Below are positions 33,848 through 43,168 of a stretch of DNA of 64,000 nt, one piece after another. The DNA is from an uncultured Clostridia bacterium (GTDB lineage: Bacteria; Bacillota; Clostridia; UBA1381; UMGS1253), in contig CAKSHP010000008.1 in NCBI GenBank assembly GCA_934457145.1, forward strand, positions 1-64,000, given 5' to 3'. A program made the position numbers and the translations under genes. The stretch's first letter is position 1, and each line of letters begins with the position of its first letter. The notes under the pieces are model-generated. The model was not told where the DNA came from, searched no databases, and saw only the letters and a list, made by a program, of their open reading frames with translations.

Positions 33848-34567
33848 TTGAAAATACTTGCTATTGAAGCGGCGGCAAACGTTGTCAGCGTTGCAATAAC
33901 CGATGATAATAAGCTTATAGGCGAATACACAATAAATTATAAGAAAACCCACTCGCAAACGCTTATGCCCATGATAAAGCAACTTACAGACGATTGCGAA
34001 ATAAGCGGAGAAGACATTGATTTGATTGCGGTTTCAAACGGACCGGGTTCGTTTACGGGACTGCGCATAGGCGTGGAAACAGCAAAAGCATTGGCACACG
34101 GCTGGAAAAAGAAAGTTGTCGGAGTGGACACGACTTATGCGATGGCGTGTAATCTTGGTTTTTGTGATAAAAATACATATGTTGTGCCGATTATGGACGC
34201 AAGACGAAACCAGGTGTATACCGGAATTTACTGTTTTGAAAACGATAAAATAACTACCGTTATGGAAACTGATGCGATAAAAATAAGCGATTTGACGGAT
34301 ATTATTTTAAAAAGCGGTAAAAATGCGGTGTTTTTGGGCGACGGCGTTTTGGTTTATCAGAAGTTTATCAAAGAGGCTTTAGGGGACAGAGCGTTTTTTG
34401 CAAATGTAAACAATAATATGCAAAGGGCGGCATCTGTTGCGGTTGCGGCGTCAAAGCTGTATGAAAATAAAGAGTTTGATACATATTTGTCGCTTGTGCC
34501 GAAATATTTAAGAAAGTCCCAGGCTGAAAGAGAATATGAAGAAAAGCAAAAAAACGGGGGAGTTTGA
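33848..34567 (+). CDS. tsaB: tRNA threonylcarbamoyladenosine biosynthesis protein TsaB
   Basis: A 239-residue ASKHA-fold protein. It has the N-terminal ILAIEAAANVVSVAI, KTHSQTLMPMI, and SNGPGSFTGLRIGVETAKALAHG, the key TsaB stretch. It forms the t6A-synthesis platform with TsaD and TsaE; tsaD itself is not in this window. The start is TTG with a weak upstream GCGGTG. It is separated from rpiB by one base. Confidence 0.93.
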   Translation: MKILAIEAAANVVSVAITDDNKLIGEYTINYKKTHSQTLMPMIKQLTDDCEISGEDIDLIAVSNGPGSFTGLRIGVETAKALAHGWKKKVVGVDTTYAMACNLGFCDKNTYVVPIMDARRNQVYTGIYCFENDKITTVMETDAIKISDLTDIILKSGKNAVFLGDGVLVYQKFIKEALGDRAFFANVNNNMQRAASVAVAASKLYENKEFDTYLSLVPKYLRKSQAEREYEEKQKNGGV

Positions 34568-34568
34568 A

Positions 34569-35015
34569 ATGATAGCTATAGGAAGCGACCACGGCGGTTT
34601 TGAATTGAAATGCGCCGTTATTGAGTATTTAAACAAAAACAATATTGAATTTACAGACGTTGGCTGTTATGATAAAAACAGCGTTGATTATCCGGATATT
34701 GCCGAGGCGGTATGCAAAAAGGTAACAGGTAGGAAATGTGAACTTGGAATTTTGATTTGCGGAACGGGAATAGGAATAAGCATAGCCGCAAACAAGATAA
34801 AGGGCATACGTGCGGCGCTGTGTCACAGCGAATACGATGCTAAAATGACAAAGGCTCACAACAATGCAAACGTTTTGTGTATGGGCGGAAGAACAACGGG
34901 TGTTGAAATTGCGCTTGCCATGGTGAAAAACTTTTTGGAATCAAAGTTTGAAGGCGGCAGACACGAAAAGAGAATAGAAAAAATTACGGCTCTTGAAAAT
35001 AAAGGGCAACTGTAA
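34569..35015 (+). CDS. rpiB: Ribose-5-phosphate isomerase B
   Basis: A 148-residue enzyme of the RpiB/LacAB family, interconverting ribose-5-phosphate and ribulose-5-phosphate. Motifs are AIGSDHGGFELK, VDYPDIAEAV, CGTGIGISIAANK with the catalytic Cys, and NVLCMGGRTTG. The start is the ATG one base after the tsaB stop, with GGGGGAG upstream. nusB begins 16 bases downstream. Confidence 0.95.
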   Translation: MIAIGSDHGGFELKCAVIEYLNKNNIEFTDVGCYDKNSVDYPDIAEAVCKKVTGRKCELGILICGTGIGISIAANKIKGIRAALCHSEYDAKMTKAHNNANVLCMGGRTTGVEIALAMVKNFLESKFEGGRHEKRIEKITALENKGQL

Positions 35016-35031
35016 CGGAGGGTTTATATTT

Positions 35032-35445
35032 ATGACAAGAAGCGAAGCAAGGGTGGAGGCATTTAAGCTTGTTTTTCAAATAACAGCTCAGAAGGACAGC
35101 TATCCGGAGGTTGTTTCAAGATTTGAAGAAGACAACGCGCAAATGAAAAAAAACGACAGAAAGCAGTATAAATATATTGTAGACGCAGCAAACGGCGTGT
35201 TTGACAATATGGCTGATATAGATGAGCTTATAAAAAACAATTTAACCAGTCAGTGGTCAATAGAGCGCGTTTCAAAGGTGAGCCTTGCGATTTTGCGTCT
35301 TGCCGTGTATGAAATTAAATACAAAGACGATATTCCGAATAACGTTTCTGCAAACGAAGCGGTTGAGATTGCGAAAGTTTATGATATAGACGGCGCAGCC
35401 TCATTTGTCAACGGCGTTTTGAGCAGCATAATAAATGCGGATTAA
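35032..35445 (+). CDS. nusB: Transcription antitermination factor NusB
   Basis: A 137-residue all-helical RNA-binding factor for rRNA antitermination. It begins TRSEAREA-like (TRSEARVEAFKLVFQ), has VNGVLSSI near the end and NVSANEAVEIAKVYD in the conserved third helix region. The ATG at 35032 follows CGGAGGG. It is followed by xseA, the normal Clostridia gene order. Confidence 0.94.
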   Translation: MTRSEARVEAFKLVFQITAQKDSYPEVVSRFEEDNAQMKKNDRKQYKYIVDAANGVFDNMADIDELIKNNLTSQWSIERVSKVSLAILRLAVYEIKYKDDIPNNVSANEAVEIAKVYDIDGAASFVNGVLSSIINAD

Positions 35446-35450
35446 AAAGG

Positions 35451-36647
35451 ATGGGTAGTGTGGAATCAAAGCTTTACACCGCAACGGTATCGCAGGTGAA
35501 TAAATTTATAAAACAGATGGTTGATAAAACGCCTGTTTTAAATAATATATGCATAAAGGGCGAAATCTCGAATTTTAAAAGACATTTTTCCGGACATTGT
35601 TATCTGACGCTTAAAGATGACGGCGGAGTTTTGCGCGCGGTTATGTTTAAAGGCGTTGCCGATAAGCTCGGCTATGAGCCGGAAAACGGAATGAAAGTGC
35701 TTGCGGCGGGCAGAATAAGCGTGTATGAAAGAGACGGCGCGTATCAGCTTTATATTGAAGATTTAAAGCGAGATGGTCTCGGAAGCCTTTATGAGGCTTA
35801 TGAAAAATTAAAAAAACAGCTTGAAAGCGAAGGACTTTTTGATGCATCTCATAAAAAGCCTATCCCGAAGTTTCCCAAAACTGTAGGCGTTGTAACGGCT
35901 AAGACGGGGGCAGCGGTTAGAGATATTATAAATGTTTTAAACAGAAGATATCCTTATGCAAAGGTGGTTTTGTATCCGTCGCTCGTGCAGGGCGAAAACG
36001 CGGCAAAAAACGTGTGTGAAGCGATAGAATATTTTAATGAAAAGAATTTGGCAGATGTTTTAATAGTCGGCAGAGGCGGCGGTTCGATAGAAGATTTGTG
36101 GGCATTTAACGAAGAAATCACGGCGAGAGCCATATACAATTCAAAAATCCCCGTAATATCAGCTGTGGGACATGAAACAGACTTTACGATTGCGGATTTT
36201 GTTTCCGATTTAAGAGCGCCGACGCCTTCGGCAGCGGCAGAGCTTGCAGTGCCCTCGGCGGCAGAGCTTAAAAACAGATTTAACGATTATTTAAAGCGCT
36301 TGGTTTTGGCGCAAAAAAGCGTGATTGTAAAAAAGAGAAGCAGCCTGGAAAGAATAAAGCTAAAAAATGTTGACGCACTTTTAGACGATTACAGGCTTCG
36401 TTTCGATAATCTTTTAATACAGGCGCAAAAAAGCATGAAAATTGTGTTTGAACGAAAGAAAAAAATCCTTGTGCAGCTCAGCGCAAGAATGGAGGCAATG
36501 AGTCCGCTGGCGGTGCTGTCGAGAGGATATTCAATTGCTGTTGACAATGATAAAAACGTTATAAAAAGCGTAAACGATATAAATAAAGATGATGAATTTG
36601 AACTGATTTTATCCGACGGCAGTAAAAAGTGCCGTGTTGAGGAATAA
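35451..36647 (+). CDS. xseA: Exodeoxyribonuclease VII large subunit
   Basis: A 398-residue nuclease subunit. The N-terminal OB fold has ICIKGEISNFKRHFSGHCYLTLKD, and the catalytic domain has GVVTAKTGAAVRDIINVLNRRYP, VGRGGGSIEDLWAFNEE and SAVGHETDFTIADFVSDLRAPTPSAAAE. A helical tail and LSRGYSIA complete the family pattern. With XseB it degrades single-stranded DNA. The start may be the ATG at 35451 or the GTG at 35460; the purine-rich AAGGATGGG serves either. Confidence 0.95.
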   Translation: MGSVESKLYTATVSQVNKFIKQMVDKTPVLNNICIKGEISNFKRHFSGHCYLTLKDDGGVLRAVMFKGVADKLGYEPENGMKVLAAGRISVYERDGAYQLYIEDLKRDGLGSLYEAYEKLKKQLESEGLFDASHKKPIPKFPKTVGVVTAKTGAAVRDIINVLNRRYPYAKVVLYPSLVQGENAAKNVCEAIEYFNEKNLADVLIVGRGGGSIEDLWAFNEEITARAIYNSKIPVISAVGHETDFTIADFVSDLRAPTPSAAAELAVPSAAELKNRFNDYLKRLVLAQKSVIVKKRSSLERIKLKNVDALLDDYRLRFDNLLIQAQKSMKIVFERKKKILVQLSARMEAMSPLAVLSRGYSIAVDNDKNVIKSVNDINKDDEFELILSDGSKKCRVEE

Positions 36648-36667
36648 TATTTTACGGAGGTGTGATA

Positions 36668-36913
36668 ATGCCTGAAAAAGAGGTTGGAGCTGAAAAAGAG
36701 GTTAATTTTGAGCAAAATATCGAAAAACTTGAAGAGATTGTTAAAAAGCTTGAAAGCGGAAGCATATCATTGGACGAGTCGTTAAAGCTTTTTGAAACCG
36801 GCGTTGGCATTGTTTCGAAATGCAATAAGGCTTTAGATGATGCAGAGCAAAAGGTTTCGGTGCTTTTGAAGAAGGATTCAGAAATGGTGCAAAGCGATTT
36901 TGAAGTGCAATAA
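36668..36913 (+). CDS. xseB: Exodeoxyribonuclease VII small subunit
   Basis: An 81-residue helical partner of XseA with the family core FEQNIEKLEEIVKKLESGS, SLDESLKLFETG and LDDAEQKV. ACGGAGGT seven bases before the ATG decides the start over a GTG six bases upstream. Confidence 0.94.
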   Translation: MPEKEVGAEKEVNFEQNIEKLEEIVKKLESGSISLDESLKLFETGVGIVSKCNKALDDAEQKVSVLLKKDSEMVQSDFEVQ

Positions 36914-36937
36914 AATTATTTCGGAGTGAAAATAAAT

Positions 36938-37822
36938 ATGGATTTTAATACAGAATTTCAAAAAAAAATCAAGCTTACGGACAGCTGGCTTGAAGAATAT
37001 CTAAACCGAAAATGTGACGCACCGCCGCTGATATTGGAGGCAATGCGCTACAGTGTGTTTGCCGGGGGAAAAAGAGTGCGCCCGGCGCTTATGATAGGTT
37101 CGTATGAAATGTTTTCTGATAAAACAAAGTATGTAAAGCCGTTTGCATGCGCGGTTGAAATGATACATACATATTCTTTAATACATGACGATCTTCCGGT
37201 TATGGATAATTCGGATTTAAGGCGCTCGAAGCCAACAAACCACAAGGTTTTCGGCGAGGCAAACGCTGTGCTTGCAGGTGATGCGCTTTTAAATTATGCG
37301 TTTGAAATTATGACCGGAAACGAACAGAAAGCAGATGAAAAAACAGTTTTGAAAACTATTGCGCGCATTGCAAAATATTCGGGCATATGCGGAATGATCG
37401 GCGGACAGGTTATAGACATTGCAAGCGAAAATAAAAAGATAGACATACAAACGCTCAAAACGCTTCAGGAAAAGAAAACGGGGGCACTGATTGCGGCAGC
37501 TGTGTGCGGCGGCGCGAGTGCAGCGGGCGCAGATGATAAAGATATTTGCTGTTTGGAAAAGTATTCATATTTTTTGGGGCTTGCGTTTCAGATAAAAGAC
37601 GATATATTAGACGAAACAAGCTCGAGCAAGGAGCTTGGAAAGCCTGTCGGCAACGATGAAAAAAATCACAAAAACACATATGTGTCGCTGTGCGGATTTG
37701 AAAAGGCGAAAGAACTTTTGCAGCAGTACACAAACGAGGCAAAAGAAATTCTCGTTTCGTTCGGGGAAAAAGCTGAGTTTTTGCTTTGCATGACCGACTA
37801 TCTGTTAAACAGAAAAAAATAA
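36938..37822 (+). CDS. ispA: Polyprenyl (farnesyl/geranylgeranyl) diphosphate synthase
   Basis: A 294-residue trans-prenyltransferase. The first aspartate-rich motif is IHDDLPVMDNSDLRR, and the second is FQIKDDILD. GGKRVRPAL supplies the diphosphate-binding residues. Its size and motifs fit bacterial IspA, making farnesyl diphosphate for undecaprenyl phosphate and quinones. The usual downstream dxs is missing; a PAP2-like gene follows instead. Confidence 0.92.
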   Translation: MDFNTEFQKKIKLTDSWLEEYLNRKCDAPPLILEAMRYSVFAGGKRVRPALMIGSYEMFSDKTKYVKPFACAVEMIHTYSLIHDDLPVMDNSDLRRSKPTNHKVFGEANAVLAGDALLNYAFEIMTGNEQKADEKTVLKTIARIAKYSGICGMIGGQVIDIASENKKIDIQTLKTLQEKKTGALIAAAVCGGASAAGADDKDICCLEKYSYFLGLAFQIKDDILDETSSSKELGKPVGNDEKNHKNTYVSLCGFEKAKELLQQYTNEAKEILVSFGEKAEFLLCMTDYLLNRKK

Positions 37823-37838
37823 GAAATCGGAGAAGAAA

Positions 37839-38294
37839 ATGGGTTTGGTAGGAATTTTTTATAACAGGGCGCTTATATGCGCCGTTATCGGATGGTTTGC
37901 AGCGCAGCTTTTAAAAGTGATATTTGTGCTGATGTTTGATAAAAAATTAGACATAAGAAGGTTTGTCGGGACAGGCGGTATGCCGAGCTCACATTCATCG
38001 TTTGTAATGTCGCTTACTGCATACACTGGACTTTCGGAGGGATTTAACTCAACTTTATTTGCCGTTTGTTTTGTTATTGCGTTTGTTGTTATGTATGATG
38101 CTGCGGGAATAAGGCGCGCGGCAGGCAAACAGGCAGAAATTTTAAATCAGATTATAGAAAATTGGGACGAATCTCCGCAGATAAAAGGCAAACGTTTAAA
38201 AGAGCTTCTGGGACACACGCCGTTTGAGGTTATTGCGGGAGCGGCGGTTGGCATAATAGTTGCGGTTTTGTTTTACTTTGCGTTTTATCATTAA
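37839..38294 (+). CDS. Divergent PAP2-family membrane protein (YuiD-like)
   Basis: A 151-residue membrane protein with about four hydrophobic segments. GTGGMPSSHSSFV and YDAAGIRRAAGKQAEILNQI are the signature of the divergent PAP2 group (acid phosphatase/vanadium haloperoxidase-related). LGHTPFEVIAGAAVGI near the end carries the last phosphatase-like histidine. Adjacent ispA suggests a role in prenyl-phosphate turnover, which is inference. Confidence 0.88.
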   Translation: MGLVGIFYNRALICAVIGWFAAQLLKVIFVLMFDKKLDIRRFVGTGGMPSSHSSFVMSLTAYTGLSEGFNSTLFAVCFVIAFVVMYDAAGIRRAAGKQAEILNQIIENWDESPQIKGKRLKELLGHTPFEVIAGAAVGIIVAVLFYFAFYH

Positions 38295-38313
38295 TAAATA
38301 AAGGAAAAGATGT

Positions 38314-39735
38314 ATGGATAAATATAAAAGACTTATGACAAACACCATTTTGTTTGCGATTTCATCGTTTGGCTCAAAGCTTTTGGTGTTTGTTTTAATG
38401 CCGTTTTACACAAGAATACTAAAAACCGACGGTTACGGAACTGTCGATCTTATAGTGCAGGCGAGCAATTTTATAATGCCGATTGCAACAATCGGAATAA
38501 ATAACGCTATCATACGCTTCGGACTTGAAAGAGGTTCGGACAAAAAGGCGGTGTTCACGATTGGTACGGTTGTGATTGCAATAGGATTTGCATTTACACT
38601 TTTGTTTTCGCCGCTTGTCGGGAAATTTGAATTTATAAACAGCTACACTGCATATATGTATATGTATGTGTTTGTGGCTTCGTTTCACGGACTGACATCA
38701 CAGTTTGTGCGCACGATAGGGTATGTAAGGCTGTATGCATTTGACGGAATACTTGCAACGGTGCTTGCGATTTTGTTTAACATACTGTTTTTAGGCGCAT
38801 TTGACATGGGAATTGAAGGTTATATGTGGGCAATGATTTTAACCGATCTGATTGCAGTTACGTTTTTAATTCTGGTTGTTAAGCTTTACCGCTTTTTTGA
38901 CTTAAAGCGCATAAGTAAAGCGCTTGCAAGACAGATGCTTGCCTACAGTATTCCGCTTATTCCCAACACTATCTGTAACTGGTTTATAAATATATCGAGC
39001 CGGTTTATTATAACGGCGATGATAAGCGTTTCGGCAAACGGTATATATTCGGTGTCGAGTAAGATACCGTCGATTCTTTTGATTGTTGCAAATATATTCG
39101 GTGAAGCATGGCAGATTTCCGCAATTTCGGAAACAGAGGGAAGGACAAGATTTTTTTCTAAGGTATGCTCCGCGTATCAGGCGATTGCCTTTACAATGGC
39201 AGCCGGACTTATTGCAGGCTCAAAAATTGCAACAAGCCTTTTTGCGTCGAAAGAGTTTTTTGAAGCATGGAGATATATGCCGTTTTTGGTTGTTGCATCA
39301 ACTTTTGCGTGCATAGCAAACTTTTTAACAAGTGTGTATATGGTTGAAAAAAAGAGTGTGAACACTTTTATAACAACGCTTATCGGTGCGGCGATTAATA
39401 TATCTTTAACGTTTTTATTTATAAAACTGGGCTTCGGATGCATGGGTGTTGCGGCGGCAAATCTTGTAAGTTATATTGTGATGTTTATTATACGCGCGAC
39501 AGACACGAGAAAGTATATAAAAATAAAATGGAACATACGGCTTTTTAATGTGAATATGATTTTGATTTTCGGCGAGTGTTTTATAATGCTCAGCGAATGT
39601 GCGGGGCATTTTATAATAAGCTGCGTAATTGCGGCACTGGTTGTTTTGATTAATTCAAAGAGCCTTTTACATGTTGTACGGCAAAGATTTTCAAAAAAAA
39701 CAAAAAGTTGTTTAAAAACTGAAAGGAGAAAATGA
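38314..39735 (+). CDS. Polysaccharide flippase (Wzx/RfbX-like)
   Basis: A 473-residue membrane protein with about 12-14 segments, belonging to the MOP exporter superfamily. The N-terminal FAISSFGSKLLVFVLMPFYTRIL and GYGTVDLIVQ are typical of O-antigen/teichuronic-type flippases. It moves lipid-linked oligosaccharides outward. The downstream lipoprotein gene begins inside its stop codon, so the two are coupled. Confidence 0.87.
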   Translation: MDKYKRLMTNTILFAISSFGSKLLVFVLMPFYTRILKTDGYGTVDLIVQASNFIMPIATIGINNAIIRFGLERGSDKKAVFTIGTVVIAIGFAFTLLFSPLVGKFEFINSYTAYMYMYVFVASFHGLTSQFVRTIGYVRLYAFDGILATVLAILFNILFLGAFDMGIEGYMWAMILTDLIAVTFLILVVKLYRFFDLKRISKALARQMLAYSIPLIPNTICNWFINISSRFIITAMISVSANGIYSVSSKIPSILLIVANIFGEAWQISAISETEGRTRFFSKVCSAYQAIAFTMAAGLIAGSKIATSLFASKEFFEAWRYMPFLVVASTFACIANFLTSVYMVEKKSVNTFITTLIGAAINISLTFLFIKLGFGCMGVAAANLVSYIVMFIIRATDTRKYIKIKWNIRLFNVNMILIFGECFIMLSECAGHFIISCVIAALVVLINSKSLLHVVRQRFSKKTKSCLKTERRK

Positions 39736-40682
39736 AAATGAAAAAAACGTTATCGGTTATTTTGGGATTTTGTATTGCATTTTTTGCGTGCGGCTGTAAC
39801 AATAATAAGAGCCGGGACGCAAATTCTGATTCGGAAAACGTGCAGAATTTGCAAAGTGAAGAAAACGTGGATTTACAGCAATATACTGAAGGAAATTTTG
39901 TGTTAAAAGATGCGTCTTATGAGGATGCCGACGGAAAAAAGGTTAACGAAAAAACATTGCAGATGATAAAAAATGCAAAAGATATTCTTTCGCTTGCAGG
40001 ATATGAATGTTTATTTGAAAGTGTTCAGATAAGCAGCCAAAACGACGAATGGAATTTCAGAGAGCTTTACACGGTGACCTCTGAGCAGGAGGGCAAAAAG
40101 TTTTGCGTGTCTTTTAGAAAGGATAACTTAAATCTCGTGAAAATTGACAGCGGAAGTATAGTTTCCGACGGAAAAGAAAAGCTCTATACCGCAGATAAGA
40201 CAGACGATGTGATTAATCTGGCAAAAAAATATTATGCTGCATTGCCGGTAGAGCAAGGGTATGAGCTTTCGGGTTATCAAATGGATTTCGGCGGGCCGGA
40301 CTGGCAAGTTGATTTTACGAAAAAGATGGATGTTAAAAATTATGAAAAGAAAGTTTATAACTATTCCCAGGACGTACGCATGAGAATTTCCGGAAGCGAC
40401 GGAAAGCTGCTTTCTCTTACCGTGTTTGACACGCCCGTGCGCACGGAAGAAAGCGATAAAGAACAGATTACATATGAAAAGGCCGTAGACGCTGCGGGAC
40501 TTGATGTGTCAAAGCTTAAAGACGCTTATATCGGATGTTACACAATACGCGACAAGGGTTATGCACGGTTGTGCTGGTGTTTGGTATATGATTATTCAAC
40601 CGAATACGGAGTGAGTGACGAAAGAAGCGTTTATGTTGATTTGTATACGGGGCTTCAGATAGGTTTGGAAACATGTAAGTAG
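39732..40682 (+). CDS. Lipoprotein of unknown function (PepSY-like?)
   Basis: A 316-residue secreted lipoprotein. The signal peptide ends with the lipobox FFACGC, cysteine at about 22, then a Ser/Asn/Asp-rich linker. The mature part alternates charged helices and beta segments (ITYEKAVDAAGL, RSVYVDLYTGLQIG) faintly reminiscent of PepSY/YcdB domains. I do not recognise a specific family. It overlaps the flippase gene by four bases. A second ATG at 39738 is better spaced from AAGGAGA and may be the true start. Confidence 0.7.
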   Translation: MKMKKTLSVILGFCIAFFACGCNNNKSRDANSDSENVQNLQSEENVDLQQYTEGNFVLKDASYEDADGKKVNEKTLQMIKNAKDILSLAGYECLFESVQISSQNDEWNFRELYTVTSEQEGKKFCVSFRKDNLNLVKIDSGSIVSDGKEKLYTADKTDDVINLAKKYYAALPVEQGYELSGYQMDFGGPDWQVDFTKKMDVKNYEKKVYNYSQDVRMRISGSDGKLLSLTVFDTPVRTEESDKEQITYEKAVDAAGLDVSKLKDAYIGCYTIRDKGYARLCWCLVYDYSTEYGVSDERSVYVDLYTGLQIGLETCK

Positions 40683-40692
40683 TATTACTAAA

Positions 40693-40740
40693 AAATAAAC
40701 TGCCGCAAAGCGAGGATTTTCACTTTGCGGCAGTTTATTT
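40693..40740. terminator. Bidirectional terminator
   Basis: An 18-base perfect stem AAATAAACTGCCGCAAAG/CTTTGCGGCAGTTTATTT around a 12-base loop, between the convergent lipoprotein and deacetylase genes. Confidence 0.85.
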
Positions 40741-40788
40741 ATATTGCATGTAAAATATGATTGCTTACGATTCGTTTGTGCACCGCTT

Positions 40789-41964
40789 TTATTTTTTCTT
40801 GCCGAAGTTTGGATCGTTATAAACGTCAAGCCTTGACGAATCCATAACAGATGAGGCATCAAAGAATTTTTTCAGCTGATCTTTTTGAAATCTTAAAGAG
40901 ATACCGTCAAAATGCCAGCGCTGTGTTACAACTGCATTTGAAGCGTAGTAATAGTATGCCGAGTTTCCGACTCCGCAGAGTATTTTAAAGCCCTTTTCGG
41001 CAAACATATCAAATTTCGGATCGGTAACTTTAACTGTGCTGCCGTAAGGATAAATGTAGACCGGTGTTTTGCCGATCAGATATTCAACCTCGTTAATCCA
41101 TTTTTGTGTGTCATATTCAAGCTTGTCATAGCTTATACGTGCGGCGTCGTAGTGACCGTAGCTGTGGGAGGCAAATGTCCAGCCGGTGTCTTTTAGTTTT
41201 TGTACAACCGGCTTTACGGCTTCTATCTCGGAAGCACGGTTTGGATTATCAATTCTGTCGCCCGATGGGTTTTCGGGATTTTTCATTTGCGACTGTGTGC
41301 GGTAGCCTAAAATGCCTTCATACCCGGTCACACCTATAAGACCTTTTGCATTTTTCCATGAAAAGTCAGGGTGCTGTTTTATAAAATCGTCTAAAAGAGG
41401 AACAATTGCAAGGTCGCGGCGGATTTGCTCTTCGCCGGTGTCGGGATCGACAGTATATGCTGCAACTTCTCCGTTTTCGTCTAAAACAAGCTTGTGAACC
41501 GTGCCGTTTGCAATCATATATTCATAGTAATTAAGGTCGTCTATAGAAAGAATAAACGGAATTTTTCCCGGCGGAAGCATAAGAGTTTTCTGGCGGTATC
41601 TGCCTTTTGCTTCGTCGAATTCATATACATCGTTTATATCAACCAAAATATAATTTTTTTCATACATCTGCTCTATAATACGCGAAAATTCCTGTGCGGT
41701 AACAAAGTAATCGTCAAATCCTTTTGACATATAATCAAGATCAAAAGCCATTTTCGGATATGCTATAACAGGATGAAAAAACACATGCTCTACCCAGTCT
41801 GTGTATTCTTCAAGTTCGCCTTCGTAAACGTAAGGTGTCGGTGCGGGCGTTGGATTTTCGGTCATGTTTGAAGCGGGCAGTGTATCTTTTTTGCAGCCGT
41901 TTAGAGATATACATATGCTAAAAACAGTAATTATAATAAGCGAGTTTAAAAATATTTTTTTCAA
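40789..41964 (-). CDS. Polysaccharide deacetylase-like lipoprotein
   Basis: A 391-residue lipoprotein with lipobox ISLNGC (Cys at about 24) and a Pro-rich linker PTPAPTP. A NodB-type barrel follows: FILSIDDLNYY carries the two metal-site Asp residues, ASHSYGH the metal-binding His pair, and YIYPYGS a further conserved strand. Such enzymes remove acetyl groups from wall or dietary glycans outside the cell. It is a single gene, opposite to the flippase-lipoprotein pair. Its substrate is unknown. Confidence 0.85.
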   Translation of the reverse strand: MKKIFLNSLIIITVFSICISLNGCKKDTLPASNMTENPTPAPTPYVYEGELEEYTDWVEHVFFHPVIAYPKMAFDLDYMSKGFDDYFVTAQEFSRIIEQMYEKNYILVDINDVYEFDEAKGRYRQKTLMLPPGKIPFILSIDDLNYYEYMIANGTVHKLVLDENGEVAAYTVDPDTGEEQIRRDLAIVPLLDDFIKQHPDFSWKNAKGLIGVTGYEGILGYRTQSQMKNPENPSGDRIDNPNRASEIEAVKPVVQKLKDTGWTFASHSYGHYDAARISYDKLEYDTQKWINEVEYLIGKTPVYIYPYGSTVKVTDPKFDMFAEKGFKILCGVGNSAYYYYASNAVVTQRWHFDGISLRFQKDQLKKFFDASSVMDSSRLDVYNDPNFGKKK

Positions 41965-42087
41965 ATAAAACCCTCCCGGTAAATTAATTTAAATCTTAAA
42001 TCTATTATAATATATCGTCCGACAAAAATCAACAAATAAAGTATTAAATAAGTATTTAAAATTTTTAACAAAAAAGTGCATTATTTA

Positions 42088-42131
42088 AAAAAAATTAAAC
42101 GGCGTACAACAATTTAAAATGTACGTCGTTT
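42088..42131 (-). terminator. Terminator of the fucosidase-nadK-argR-DUF5662 operon
   Basis: Arms AAACGGCGTAC/GTACGTCGTTT (one G-T pair) at 42097-42107 and 42121-42131, with an A tract on the plus strand giving Ts on the minus-strand transcript. It lies just past the stop at 42139. Confidence 0.75.
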
Positions 42132-42138
42132 TAAAATA

Positions 42139-42666
42139 TCAGTAGCTTTTTAAGCTTTTTATATATTTAAAAGTTTTTTCTTCGCCTTCGTCTTTTAGCA
42201 TTGTTAAAAGTTTTTCGATTAAATCCGAAGTTTGCTCATTAATCTGCCGCCTCGGTTTTCCCCTTAAAAAGTATTCTAAAGGGTGGGCGTTGGTATAGTT
42301 TTCTTTTTGATAAATTTTGCTTGCGGCAACCCTGTCGCAAAACATTTCCTTAACAAAAACGAGAGGCATTTTCACGGGTTCTACGCGCTTTGTTTGGTAG
42401 TTATAGTCTGTCCAGTATTCAAAATGATGGCGGTTTTGACCTTTGTGGTGCATCCATGCATACGAACAGCCGAAAGCTTTGCGTTCGCCTTCGTTAGGAC
42501 TGCGCTTGCCGTTTTGATAAAATCTTGCCCCGGCAATAAATTCTGTCGGCGAATATTTTGACAAATCGTGCAAAAGTCCGCGCCATAAAATACCGGCTTT
42601 GAAAGCGTGGTATATTACCATGTGTCTGTGTTTGGTTATTGTTATAAAGTGACCTAAAATATTCAT
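42139..42666 (-). CDS. DUF5662-family protein
   Basis: A 175-residue soluble protein. It is rich in His and Asp: FITITKHRHMVIYHAFKAG, LLHDLSKYSPTEF, MHHKGQNRHHFEYW and VKEMFCDRVAASK. The LHDLSKYS pattern recalls metal-dependent HD-type phosphohydrolases, and this arrangement matches DUF5662, whose activity I cannot state. It is last in a minus-strand operon, 17 bases after argR. Confidence 0.85.
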   Translation of the reverse strand: MNILGHFITITKHRHMVIYHAFKAGILWRGLLHDLSKYSPTEFIAGARFYQNGKRSPNEGERKAFGCSYAWMHHKGQNRHHFEYWTDYNYQTKRVEPVKMPLVFVKEMFCDRVAASKIYQKENYTNAHPLEYFLRGKPRRQINEQTSDLIEKLLTMLKDEGEEKTFKYIKSLKSY

Positions 42667-42683
42667 ATCAGTGCCTCTTTTGG

Positions 42684-43142
42684 TTATGCCGGATTTTTGA
42701 GCATATCGTTTAGAGCCTTTTCGGCTTCTTTTGCTTTTTCAACATCTTTTGTTATAATTAAAATAGTGTCGTCACCGGCAATAGAGCCGACTATTTTGTC
42801 GCCTATGCAACTGTCGATTGCAACGCAGGCGGCCTGAGCCATACCGGTGAGCGTTTTTATAACAATTGTGTGCATAGCGGCTTCAATACTTATAACTGAC
42901 TGCGAAAACACGGAGCGGTGCTTTGCGTTTGAGCCGACTATGGAGTTGGGAAGAGTGTATTTATAGCCGCCGCCCGAACCGGTTGAAACCTTAACGAGTC
43001 CCATTTGCTTTATATCTCTTGATACGGTTGCCTGTGTAACGTTAAAGCCGCAGTCAATCAGCTTGTTTGTGATGTCGCTTTGAGTTACGGTATCGCTTTG
43101 GGAAATGATTTCAAGTATTTTTTCGTGACGTTTGTTTTTCAT
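42684..43142 (-). CDS. argR: Arginine repressor ArgR/AhrC
   Basis: A 152-residue hexameric regulator of arginine genes. The N-terminal winged helix contains SQSDTVTQSDITNKLIDCGFNVTQATVSRDIKQMGLVKV. The C-terminal arginine-binding domain has GMAQAACVAIDSC and VGSIAGDDTILII. The length is typical. It is located after nadK, as in the conserved nadK-argR-recN segment of Firmicutes; recN is replaced here by the DUF5662 gene. Confidence 0.95.
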   Translation of the reverse strand: MKNKRHEKILEIISQSDTVTQSDITNKLIDCGFNVTQATVSRDIKQMGLVKVSTGSGGGYKYTLPNSIVGSNAKHRSVFSQSVISIEAAMHTIVIKTLTGMAQAACVAIDSCIGDKIVGSIAGDDTILIITKDVEKAKEAEKALNDMLKNPA

Positions 43143-43168
43143 AATAATTCAAGTCCTTTCGAGATTAA